NCBI GenBank assembly: GCA_002788865.1
Contig: PFSC01000102.1
Span: forward strand, 1-14,097
Reading direction: 5' to 3'
Source of the DNA: Candidatus Roizmanbacteria bacterium CG_4_9_14_0_2_um_filter_39_13
GTDB taxonomy: Bacteria; Patescibacteriota; Microgenomatia; UBA1406; GWC2-37-13
DNA: 14,097 bases
The position numbers and the translations under genes are program-made. Below the pieces are notes generated by a model. The model did not search any database and had not been told where the DNA came from. It was given only the letters and a program-made list of their open reading frames with translations. This document shows, in pieces, positions 7,260-14,043 of this stretch; position 1 is the first letter of the stretch; each line of letters starts with the position of its first letter.

Positions 7260-7302
7260 GATACTTTATAACTTATTGAGAGGAGCTTCAATTCAAAAAT
7301 GG

Positions 7303-7308
7303 TATAGT
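7303..7308 (+). promoter_or_regulatory. -10 box of the small membrane protein gene
   Basis: TATAGT ends 6 bases before the ATG at 7315. A TTGAGA lies at 7276-7281, but the 21-base spacer is too long for a standard -35 box. Confidence 0.45.
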
Positions 7309-7314
7309 TAGGAT

Positions 7315-7521
7315 ATGAAACTTTTGTATTCTTTGATTGGTTTACTCGTTCTTCCTGCAATTTTTTTCCTTGATATATTCATGTTCTTCGCCACAAAAAC
7401 TGCAGTATCATGTCTTCACTGCGAACTTGCCAACTACATGCAGACGACGTCTCTCTCATTTTATGTTCTGAGTAATGTAGCGACCTCCGCCCGCGACTTT
7501 CTCCATAAAAGAGCATTATAA
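7315..7521 (+). CDS. Small membrane protein of unknown function
   Basis: A 68-residue protein starting MKLLYSLIGLLVLPAIFFLD. Residues about 4-28 form one strongly hydrophobic segment, either a membrane anchor or an uncleaved signal. The rest has two cysteines spaced CLHC (residues 33-36), which could bind metal or form a disulfide, and a basic C-terminal end. I do not recognise the family. A TATAGT box 6 bases before the ATG supports expression. It lies between jag and the giant membrane-anchored protein gene, each with its own -10 box. Confidence 0.6.
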   Translation: MKLLYSLIGLLVLPAIFFLDIFMFFATKTAVSCLHCELANYMQTTSLSFYVLSNVATSARDFLHKRAL

Positions 7522-7587
7522 TAGGTATTAATATAACTTAATATATAAAACTATATCTCCAGGGGTTCTTTTTTTGGGGTTTACTGC

Positions 7588-7593
7588 TATACT
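7588..7593 (+). promoter_or_regulatory. -10 box of the giant protein gene
   Basis: TATACT (5 of 6) ends 6 bases before the ATG at 7600, again predicting a leaderless message. The -35 zone is a T-rich run without a clear hexamer. Confidence 0.5.
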
Positions 7594-7599
7594 TTTGAT

Positions 7600-10500
7600 A
7601 TGAGTGAAGCAGATAGAGCAGATATACTTACCAGGGAAATTCAGGAGCGTCCTGCTGAGCAAAGCCTAAATCCCCGTGCTGTTGGTCGAGCTGAACAGTC
7701 TGGGGGTTCGCGACCACCTGATGCAAATGTGTTTGATGCACAGGACTTGATAAGTGCCTTCAAAGCCTCTCCTGAAGATCGACAAAATGACGAAGCATTC
7801 AGAAATGAGAAGGCTGCAGCAGTAACAGAAAAGGTCAAGGCAGCAGTGGAAAATGAGTCTGTAGCTGCCAAAAAAATTCGTGAAAAGAAGCCAACAACAA
7901 GTAAAGAGCAGGAAAAAATGGTAGAAGATGCACAAACCCCCGCAGCATCAGTACAAATATTTGTAGACGCCTACAAGAACGGCCTGATTACTCGTCCTGC
8001 TCACGCGCCTACGAGAAAGCTGTTTGACTCCATGGCTTCTGTTTTAGCCGCACAACTTGAAGTGCCTCCGATGGTGGCAATTCATTTATATCCTATCATT
8101 CATGGCTTTTTACATCAGCGTAATTATGTAGCTTTTTCACTGCCTGGTCAACAGGAAACGTCGTTCGAAAGCAATCTTGACGAAGCAATTGCGAATCCGT
8201 ATGTAAGAGAAATTATGTCTCAGATTTTTATGCAGATTTTCAACAGAGATGGAGAAAATGCATTCCCAAATATTACCAGAGAGCAGTTGGAGAAGAGGTT
8301 TAGGAGTGAGAAAACAAAGCAAGTGCTTGCAGAGGTAGAGAATTCTAAAACAGTCGGTGATCAGGAAAAAGAACACTTGAGAAAAGTCTTGCTAAATGAT
8401 GTTAAGGAGGATGAAGCAGCGGAAACTATCGAGCTTTTGGAAAAGATGGAGAAAATAGACGATTTTTATAAATATTTTTACAGAAAATATAAAGCACGCT
8501 TAAGTCTCCTTGCAGGGAAGGAAGATATTTCGGAAGAAAACAAACGAAAACGAGCATCAAAAGAAGTTGCTGCGGAAATTCATACCCGATTGATGTCCTT
8601 TGCGTATAAAATCTATGAGCCAATTCTCAACGGTGATCCTCGAAAACAATTTGGAGAGTCAAACCAAGAAAATGCAGGTATGTACGGGACAAATCCTGCA
8701 ATAGTATATTCATGGCTAAAAAAATCTGTTGGAAGACTATATGGCGCTGTCGACAAACTTACTCCTGGGTTGGAAGATAGAACCATTCCATTTTTCCAGT
8801 ATGGGAATGAAGATATTGAAACGTATCAACGAGATGATGCTCGAGACGACAATGGAGAATGGGTTCGGAAAGGAAAGATGGTCACGGAGACTCGAATAAG
8901 TAGTGATTTTAAAGAAGTCGGCTCTTTTGCAGATTTTCTCGAAAATATTCATGTCGCCATGGAGACGGAGAATGGTCATTTTATGGCTGGTATCCAATAT
9001 AACTCTTTGCTTTTGACAAACAAACTAAGCGAAGGGCGGACAACATTTTTTAAACAAGCAGGTGAGTATGCAAAGGAGTTCTTGAAATCTGGTAAGATTG
9101 ACGAACTTTACAAGCTCCCGTATCACGAGGTCATAGAGTCTGCCAAAATCGCAATGAGCTCGTACTACAAGCGTGAATTTGCCTTCAACGAATGGGAACG
9201 AGATCCGAAAATGCTTCAAGGGGCTTTTGAACGACTCGATAAAGTTCAAAAGCAAGTGCTCAATGACATGATTGCACAATATGAAGGTGATGTTCCGGAT
9301 TGGGCGATAAAGAGAGCAATCATCCACGCTCGTACGCATCTTTCTCTTCTGGATCTTGATATGCATGCTCTTGCAAGCTACGCACATGCACCGGTCACCG
9401 ATATGGGTAAGGAAACCTTTCGAGATCCCGTCCTCAAAAATCTTGAAGTATTTAAAACATGGTATGCATATGATCAGTGGCGCACATCCGATGCTTCGCT
9501 CAAAGGAATGGCATTTCTTCCATCCCCCACTACTGTCATGAATACGGAGTTTGACTCTCGAAGTCAAAATACATCCTCCTTCATGGGAAGCGCAGCAATC
9601 AAACGATACAAGCGATGGATGCATGAAGATGTCACCGCAGAAGGAGAAGAAATATATCTTAAATCTCGAAACATCGGAAGACTTTCCCGCGTTGGTCGTG
9701 AATATTTTGACTGGGATATAGCGCCCAATATCATGGAACTGAACCCAATGGGATTTGGAGGGATTGAGATCCAAAATGGATGGAGAATCAAGTATCCTGC
9801 CATGCCATGGATTACCGATTTACTGGATTTAGTGACGGATGAAGAGCAAATGAAGTTGAGTAAAACAACAGACCTTACTGAAGGATGGAAGCGACTGGAG
9901 AATGTAGGTGTAAACGTAGTGAAAATGTACAGAGATAATTTCTTATTTGGGAGTGGATACAAAAATTTGAAAATGGAAAAGGGAAATGTGAAAAACGAGG
10001 AGCATTATAAAGACTTCTTTAAGTTTTTGTATCGCAGATATTTTTCACAAGGAGTAGGAAAGTCAGAGTTCAAAGTTTCGTTTATTAATGACAATTTGCA
10101 AGAAATAGAAAAAAGTCTGGGTGATTTTGATTCGGATGAAGACTTTTGGGAAAATTTTGTAAAGAAAATCGTCGAGCGGAAAGCGGTAAGAGGAAAAGGG
10201 GAAACAGACAAAGGTGCAGAAGGTCGAAATCTTGATGAAAAAGGAGATACCCTCAAAGCGATTGTAAACCATGCCATGACGGTGATGGCGTTTGAAAGAA
10301 TGCCGATGGACTTTGTGTACGTCGAAGATCCAAGTAGATCTCAAAATGGTATCACCCTTCTTCGTGAACTTCAGAATACATTCATACATACAATAGGCGT
10401 CGATGATGCTACCACTCAAACACAAAAGACTGATCTATACCATGCATTTGACGACATAGTACATGTTCAACAAGTCGCTCGAAATGAATCTGTGAAAAAA

Positions 10501-11745
10501 ATGAATTTGCTGGTGAAAAATCAGGCGGATACGGGAGAAAAGAGAACCAATGTATTTGCAAACAGACTCGACGATATAAATTCGAGAGAGAAGGATCGGA
10601 GTGATATCCGGATTGTTGATGGAGAGACTGCAGGTGGGTATGCAATAGATCATCATGTTGTCCGAAAAGTACTTGAGAAACGGTTTGGCGAAGGACACCC
10701 GAGAGTCGAAAATGCCGTAAAAGTCTTTCAAGAAATTGAAAAAAGAGTAATGCAAAAACCAGGAGTAAATAAAGAAGAAATCACTCCTGAAATAAGTGAT
10801 ACGAGGCTCAAATACTACATGAGAGAAAAGGGTGTTGACTACAATAATGCAGATAAGAAGGCGGAATATAAGAACAAATATAAAGATGAACTTCGACAAA
10901 AATTTAAAGATACACGTGACCATCTTATGCGCACGCGACTTGGATGGTCAGGAGAAGAACTCCTGTCGGGAAAAACAGTATTTACATTACACGATACAGC
11001 ATATCAATTCTTGGAGTTTGTTCGTGCCGGACAAGATATGGCATTCAGATCAGTTGATGCTATTGCAAACACCCAGGAACAGTATCGAACATGGGTGACG
11101 GACAAAGATGGACTCCTTTCTGCCATGAAGAAAGTGTATCGAAAAGATGATGAAGCGGAAATGCAAAAAGGAATATTTACAATGCGAACAAATATTAAAG
11201 AAGAAGATACGGATATTGCAAATCGTATGGGATTTGAAGTACTTCTGAATGCGATTCAAGCTATGAGAATCAACTCAGATGCAGAGTCTCTTTTGGGTGA
11301 AAAAGCATATGAAGTAAATCATAAAAAACGTTCTGCTTTTTCAAGTGTGACATCTGAAGGTGATGAAAATCCTCTCCATGATGAAGATAGAAATAGAATG
11401 GTAAATGAATATCTTCATTCTGGACAGTTTCCAAAACGCGTCAAAGAAGGTGAGCAGGTATGGGAGTTTGAACCACAGCTTTCGATGGAAGAGTGGCTCG
11501 GGAAGTATGGAGGTGAAGTTGGCGCACAGATGGGCGCTGTCGCAGATAAGTTATTTGGGCGCGAGGCGGGAAAATATGTCCGAAATAAGTATAAAGAAAT
11601 GTCTGGAGAAGGGATGCGAAGTCGAGTGATTGCAAACTGGACAGATATCCTCAGACGTAATGGTCCTACGTGGATTGCGCTTGCTGTCCTTGCAGTATTT
11701 ATTCTCGCTCTTATGAAAGGGTTTCAAGAGGCAGAGGAAGGATAA
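7600..11745 (+). CDS. 1381-residue tail-anchored protein of unknown function, without cysteine
   Basis: I do not recognise this protein. Residues about 1-110 are charged and low in complexity, probably disordered. The rest is mostly helical-looking and rich in Lys, Glu, Asp, Phe and Tyr, with an apparently folded central part (for example FDWDIAPNIMELNPMGFGG near 705-723). The only clear membrane segment is at the C-terminus: about 1356-1372 in PTWIALAVLAVFILALM, preceded by DILRR and followed by an acidic nine-residue tail. By the positive-inside rule the large domain would be cytoplasmic. Reading the whole sequence I find no cysteine, remarkable at this length. There is no N-terminal signal peptide. 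The ATG is supported by a TATACT box 6 bases upstream. Nearby yidC encodes an insertase able to place such an anchor; a functional link is only inference. A structural or scaffold role is possible, but nothing in the sequence proves it. Confidence 0.88.
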   Translation: MSEADRADILTREIQERPAEQSLNPRAVGRAEQSGGSRPPDANVFDAQDLISAFKASPEDRQNDEAFRNEKAAAVTEKVKAAVENESVAAKKIREKKPTTSKEQEKMVEDAQTPAASVQIFVDAYKNGLITRPAHAPTRKLFDSMASVLAAQLEVPPMVAIHLYPIIHGFLHQRNYVAFSLPGQQETSFESNLDEAIANPYVREIMSQIFMQIFNRDGENAFPNITREQLEKRFRSEKTKQVLAEVENSKTVGDQEKEHLRKVLLNDVKEDEAAETIELLEKMEKIDDFYKYFYRKYKARLSLLAGKEDISEENKRKRASKEVAAEIHTRLMSFAYKIYEPILNGDPRKQFGESNQENAGMYGTNPAIVYSWLKKSVGRLYGAVDKLTPGLEDRTIPFFQYGNEDIETYQRDDARDDNGEWVRKGKMVTETRISSDFKEVGSFADFLENIHVAMETENGHFMAGIQYNSLLLTNKLSEGRTTFFKQAGEYAKEFLKSGKIDELYKLPYHEVIESAKIAMSSYYKREFAFNEWERDPKMLQGAFERLDKVQKQVLNDMIAQYEGDVPDWAIKRAIIHARTHLSLLDLDMHALASYAHAPVTDMGKETFRDPVLKNLEVFKTWYAYDQWRTSDASLKGMAFLPSPTTVMNTEFDSRSQNTSSFMGSAAIKRYKRWMHEDVTAEGEEIYLKSRNIGRLSRVGREYFDWDIAPNIMELNPMGFGGIEIQNGWRIKYPAMPWITDLLDLVTDEEQMKLSKTTDLTEGWKRLENVGVNVVKMYRDNFLFGSGYKNLKMEKGNVKNEEHYKDFFKFLYRRYFSQGVGKSEFKVSFINDNLQEIEKSLGDFDSDEDFWENFVKKIVERKAVRGKGETDKGAEGRNLDEKGDTLKAIVNHAMTVMAFERMPMDFVYVEDPSRSQNGITLLRELQNTFIHTIGVDDATTQTQKTDLYHAFDDIVHVQQVARNESVKKMNLLVKNQADTGEKRTNVFANRLDDINSREKDRSDIRIVDGETAGGYAIDHHVVRKVLEKRFGEGHPRVENAVKVFQEIEKRVMQKPGVNKEEITPEISDTRLKYYMREKGVDYNNADKKAEYKNKYKDELRQKFKDTRDHLMRTRLGWSGEELLSGKTVFTLHDTAYQFLEFVRAGQDMAFRSVDAIANTQEQYRTWVTDKDGLLSAMKKVYRKDDEAEMQKGIFTMRTNIKEEDTDIANRMGFEVLLNAIQAMRINSDAESLLGEKAYEVNHKKRSAFSSVTSEGDENPLHDEDRNRMVNEYLHSGQFPKRVKEGEQVWEFEPQLSMEEWLGKYGGEVGAQMGAVADKLFGREAGKYVRNKYKEMSGEGMRSRVIANWTDILRRNGPTWIALAVLAVFILALMKGFQEAEEG

Positions 11746-11762
11746 AAATGAATCGATAATGA

Positions 11763-11778
11763 GGGAATGAGGAAGAAA
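11763..11778. repeat. Direct repeat bounding the RHH/PIN cassette, distal copy
   Basis: GGGAATGAGGAAGAAA occurs here just beyond the end of the PIN gene and again at 12542-12557 just beyond its promoter, in the same orientation. The preceding ATAATGA/ATAAATG is also similar. The pair brackets exactly one toxin-antitoxin unit and looks like a cassette boundary or an old target duplication. Confidence 0.6.
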
Positions 11779-11801
11779 CAAACGATATGACAATCGGAGT
11801 T

Positions 11802-12212
11802 TTATTTTATAAGTTCAATAAATCCTTCTTTTTGCGCTTTTTGGTAGTATTTGCTGTCACAAGTGAGGAAGGTTCCTTTGAGCAATGATGCGATGTAGTG
11901 GTATGAAGTATCATATACTGTTGTGTTGTGTGTATATGACCAGTCGAGTATAACAGTCCAATCTTCGGGTTGAAGATTGTAGTAGTTGATAGGAAGATTG
12001 GTAATAAGGCTTAAATAGACGATTGCCTTTTCTTTTTCTAATGTATATCGTAAGGCATTGGCTGTTTCTGAAAGAAAAAAAGACACAGAATGTAAGATAG
12101 CTTTTTCATTCTTCACCTCATTGCTGGCAATATTCCATTTTTCAGTCACTTTTGGATTGTTTTTCAGCAAAGCAACTACAAGAAATGATGCATCAAGTAT
12201 ATAGTGATTCAT
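11802..12212 (-). CDS. PIN-domain toxin, VapC-like
   Basis: A 136-residue single-domain PIN protein, the usual length for VapC-type RNases that cleave tRNA, rRNA or mRNA. The acidic metal-binding residues are all present: D7 in YILDASFLV, E49 in FFLSETANAL, D101 in TTVYDTSYHYIA and D119 in TFLTCDSKYY. Its ATG overlaps the stop of the upstream RHH gene by four bases (ATGA), the classic coupling of a toxin to its antitoxin. It is convergent with the giant gene, with 56 bases between. It appears intact, so the pair may be active. Confidence 0.88.
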   Translation of the reverse strand: MNHYILDASFLVVALLKNNPKVTEKWNIASNEVKNEKAILHSVSFFLSETANALRYTLEKEKAIVYLSLITNLPINYYNLQPEDWTVILDWSYTHNTTVYDTSYHYIASLLKGTFLTCDSKYYQKAQKEGFIELIK

Positions 12213-12481
12213 AGTCTGCCACGACTGATATACTCTTTGATTTTCGTAGTTGTCAGATTTGGTATTTTTATACTCTGATCATTGACCATATTGGTAAAAT
12301 GATCGAGAGGGCTACCTTGAGTTTGGATTCGTACAATTTCTTTCTTGATCGCTCTTGCCACAAATTTGCTCCGCCCACCAATCGCCACCAGCTCATCCAT
12401 TTGTTGATATAAAGTCGTTGGTATGCTTGCGGTTATACGTTGTGTTTGCATAGTATGAATAAAATTATTAATTCTTTTCAT
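12209..12481 (-). CDS. Ribbon-helix-helix antitoxin, partner of the PIN toxin
   Basis: A 90-residue protein with an N-terminal RHH DNA-binding fold: strand in TQRITASIPTTLYQQMDELV (about 13-32) and helices through RSKFVARAIKKEI (about 37-49). The C-terminal half, with HFTNMVNDQSIKIPNL, would wrap the toxin. RHH antitoxins bind their own promoter as dimers and are helped by the toxin. The ATG at 12481 fits a TATAAA box 6 bases upstream (12493-12488), while an internal ATG ten codons later would give an 80-residue form starting MQTQRITASIP. The promoter lies in repeat copy A, where the palindrome ATTGCAAT is a candidate binding site. Confidence 0.85.
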   Translation of the reverse strand: MKRINNFIHTMQTQRITASIPTTLYQQMDELVAIGGRSKFVARAIKKEIVRIQTQGSPLDHFTNMVNDQSIKIPNLTTTKIKEYISRGRL

Positions 12482-12487
12482 ACTTAT

Positions 12488-12536
12488 TTTATACTATATC
12501 ATCACCCATTGCAATCCTACTTTTTGGGTGAGTATA
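12488..12536 (-). repeat. Cassette promoter repeat, copy A
   Basis: Upstream of the RHH gene. The core, read on the plus strand from CCATTGCAATCC through CTACTTTTTGGGTGA (12506-12531), matches copy B (13153-13178) at all but one of 26 positions. It includes the palindrome ATTGCAAT (12508-12515) and TATAGT/TATAAA -10 boxes on the minus strand (12498-12488). CACCCA (12503-12508) and TGGGTG (12525-12530) can form a small stem. The part toward the gene has diverged from copies B and C. Confidence 0.75.
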
Positions 12537-12541
12537 AATGG

Positions 12542-12557
12542 GGGAATGAGGAAGAAA
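12542..12557. repeat. Direct repeat bounding the RHH/PIN cassette, promoter-side copy
   Basis: An exact second copy of GGGAATGAGGAAGAAA, joined directly to promoter repeat copy A. It marks the junction between the RHH/PIN cassette and the decayed nucleotidyltransferase gene. Confidence 0.6.
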
Positions 12558-12602
12558 TATTCCATACAAAATAGAAGTTGAATTTCTAATTTGTATATGT
12601 TT

Positions 12603-12918
12603 TCATATATTAATCCCAGTGCGTAGGGCTTCAGTCAGTGTAGAGTACGGCAATGCTTCCGCAATTTCCTTTAGTGGTATATCCATGTGCCTGAAAATCA
12701 GGATGGAGATCTTGCGTGAGCAAGTACAGTTTTTGAAAACGTTCATCAGGGCTTATCCCAATAAAAGAGTTTGAAATAACAACGATATCCACGTCACTAT
12801 ATGTATTCGCGGTGTTTTGAGCATACGAACCATATAGTAAAATTTTTTGCGGTTTAAACTCTTTTATAACTCTCTGCTAAAATGTTTTTAGTTGTTTGTC
12901 AATTTTTGTTTTATCCAT
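12603..12918 (-). pseudogene. Decayed MNT-type nucleotidyltransferase (partner of HEPN)
   Basis: A minimal nucleotidyltransferase gene starting at the ATG at 12918 (MDKTKIDKQLKTF). It has the GSX10DXD active-site pattern intact in LLYGSYAQNTANTYSDVDIVV, then PDERFQKLYLLTQDLHPDFQAHGYT. Two lesions break it. Codon 14 is TAG (12879-12877), after which the same frame continues with QRVIKEFKPQKI. A frameshift at the AAA of 12672-12670 then separates the N-terminal part from the normal ending KEIAEALPYSTLTEAL, which is in another frame and ends at 12603; removing one A restores it. No good internal start follows the TAG. Intact MNT proteins AMPylate or otherwise neutralise HEPN RNase toxins. This copy should be non-functional unless the TAG is read through. 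Confidence 0.8.
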
Positions 12919-13128
12919 ATATAGATTTTTCTGGCAACTTGTATCAATTCGGTGAGTTTTCAGAGGTAATGTTTGATTTCTTTCAATGATGTATGCTTTT
13001 AGAATCTTTTCGATAGCTTGTTGTGCGAAAAGAACCGCACCGTGATATCTCTTGTCTCTCAAAAGACTATCGATGCTTTTAAAATCTTCTCCAGCTTGAT
13101 TGAACCATAAACTTGATTCTTCACGCAT
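12877..13128 (-). pseudogene. Decayed HEPN-domain gene
   Basis: The first 55-60 residues are typical HEPN: SLWFNQAGEDFKSIDSLL, then RYHGAVLFAQQAIEKILKAYI and LPLKTH. After KTH the frame is broken. The +1 frame reads ELIQVARKIYIWIKQKLTNN and stops at 12888, which is a normal HEPN C-terminal helix. The simplest reading is an out-of-frame internal deletion of roughly 50 codons that removed the region expected to hold the catalytic RX4-6H motif. The native stop overlapped the MNT start by about 31 bases. As it stands the frame runs on into the MNT start and ends at TAG, giving an 83-residue hybrid. The promoter (TATAAT, 7 bases before the ATG) is intact. Confidence 0.75.
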
Positions 13129-13135
13129 ATAAAAT

Positions 13136-13195
13136 ATTATACCACCTCATATCCATTACAATCCTACTTTTTGGGTGAATATAGTGAAGGAAAGC
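13136..13195 (-). repeat. Cassette promoter repeat, copy B
   Basis: A 60-base copy immediately upstream of the HEPN gene. On the minus strand it ends in GAGGTGGTATAAT, giving a perfect TATAAT (13141-13136) 7 bases before the ATG. It matches copy C along its whole length except for about six changes, including a two-base gap in the GGG run, and it shares the 26-base core with copy A. Its outer end reads, on the plus strand, GAATATAGTGAAGGAAAGC, identical to the start of the ATPase remnant beyond copy C. Confidence 0.85.
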
Positions 13196-13209
13196 ACTTG
13201 GTCTTTTTT

Positions 13210-13638
13210 CTATTTTTCTGATTGCAGAGTGATGAATTTGTCTGGAGAAATAATGTGCGTAAGTTCATTTATTTGCATAAAGTGTTTGGTGTTTCCTGTA
13301 ATGAAGAAATCGGGACGATAGTGGAAGATAGTGGCAACAAAAATATTATCAGAAGAATCTAGCGATTGATATTGTGATGGGATCACTGGGGCAGGTTCAA
13401 CGATAGTTGATGTTTCATTGAGAATTGATAAAAATAATTCAAATGTTTGTATAGAGAAATATTTTCGAAACTTATCTCTTTTTCCTACTAAATCGACCTC
13501 ATTAAGAATATTTTTAGAGGTTATATGTATATATTCATCGTTTACCAACATATCAAGTATTTTGCTGCAATTACCAGAAGATAGTAGTGCGGAGATCAAT
13601 ATATTTGTGTCGATAACTACGGTAGGATACGGGATCAT
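13210..13638 (-). CDS. PIN-domain toxin, COG1569 type
   Basis: A 142-residue PIN protein of the 'putative toxin-antitoxin toxin component, PIN family' group. It starts MIPYPTVVIDTNILISALLS with the catalytic D10, then E47 in KNILNEVDLV, D97 in SLDSSDNIFVATI, and FFITGNTKHFM near 111-121. At the fourth acidic position the sequence shows N116 rather than D, which I believe recurs in this subgroup. The expected activity is Mg-dependent RNase. Its ATG follows the upstream gene's stop by 6 bases without its own promoter, so the two form an operon. It belongs to a different PIN branch from the toxin at 11802-12212. Confidence 0.85.
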   Translation of the reverse strand: MIPYPTVVIDTNILISALLSSGNCSKILDMLVNDEYIHITSKNILNEVDLVGKRDKFRKYFSIQTFELFLSILNETSTIVEPAPVIPSQYQSLDSSDNIFVATIFHYRPDFFITGNTKHFMQINELTHIISPDKFITLQSEK

Positions 13639-13644
13639 ATCGTT

Positions 13645-13851
13645 TTAAGATGTATACATTCTTTCTCTTTCTTCGTTTACGAATTTTATTGCTTTTTCAT
13701 CGGAAAAAGTTTTATTTATATTTTTTCTTAAACTGATATATGTTTTGTTTATACGTCCTTTTCGCTCGTCATAAAAACCTATGAGTTTTTTTAGCTCTTG
13801 GAGCTCCTGTTCAAGTTGATCGATTTTTCTTAAAATTACTGATGTAAGCAT
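13645..13851 (-). CDS. Small coiled-coil protein, probable antitoxin of the COG1569 PIN toxin
   Basis: A 68-residue protein starting MLTSVILRKIDQLEQELQEL. Heptad-like hydrophobics run from about residue 3 to 24, then a basic middle and the tail NEERERMYTS. I do not recognise a named family, but the position directly upstream of a PIN toxin, the size and the coiled coil suit an antitoxin. I chose the ATG at 13851: TATAAT (13863-13858) ends 6 bases before it, while the longer form from 13878 would place its first nine codons across that promoter. Confidence 0.7.
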   Translation of the reverse strand: MLTSVILRKIDQLEQELQELKKLIGFYDERKGRINKTYISLRKNINKTFSDEKAIKFVNEERERMYTS

Positions 13852-13857
13852 GTTTAT

Positions 13858-13915
13858 ATTATACCACCTCATATCCATTGCAATACTTCTTTTTGTGAAT
13901 ATAGTGAAGGAAAGC
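13858..13915 (-). repeat. Cassette promoter repeat, copy C
   Basis: A 58-base copy with a perfect TATAAT on the minus strand (13863-13858) driving the coiled-coil/PIN operon. The palindrome ATTGCAAT (13877-13884) lies 13 bases upstream of the -10 box, at the -35 zone, and is a candidate operator shared by the cassettes. The plus-strand outer end (13897-13915) is also in-frame sequence of the ATPase remnant. Confidence 0.85.
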
Positions 13916-14043
13916 TGTATGGGTATGAATTTAAATACAAGAGTACAGGAAAGATTATTTCTCCAAAGGTTTGGCGGGATGCATATCTAAATGCGGAATA
14001 TACAGTAATAACAAGAGACAATTATCTTGAGTTTGTGACATAA
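13897..14043 (+). pseudogene. 3' remnant of a DUF4143-type ATP-binding protein
   Basis: The plus strand reads EYSEGKLYGYEFKYKSTGKI followed by SPKVWRDAYLNAEYTVITRD and NYLEFVT, then stops. This is the typical C-terminal end of AAA ATPases with DUF4143, where a nuclease-like KxYGYEFKxK strand is followed by a W..AYP.AE..VI..NY.EF ending. No start codon and no ATP-binding domain are present, so only about 48 codons survive. The fragment begins exactly in promoter repeat copy C, suggesting that the rest was lost when the toxin-antitoxin cassettes arrived or rearranged. Confidence 0.65.

Noticed and set aside
9025..9774. 249-codon open frame on the minus strand inside the giant gene
   Set aside because: Cysteine- and histidine-rich translation typical of an antisense shadow, with no promoter or neighbour to support it.
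11783..11808. Terminator after the giant gene (CGAT...ATCG then T-rich)
   Set aside because: The stem is only four base pairs; too weak to call, although some termination signal is expected between these convergent genes.
12488..13915. CRISPR array, because of three spaced repeats
   Set aside because: The repeats are 58-60 bases at about 650-720 base intervals with genes between them, contain promoters and have diverged; no short-repeat/spacer pattern or cas gene is present.
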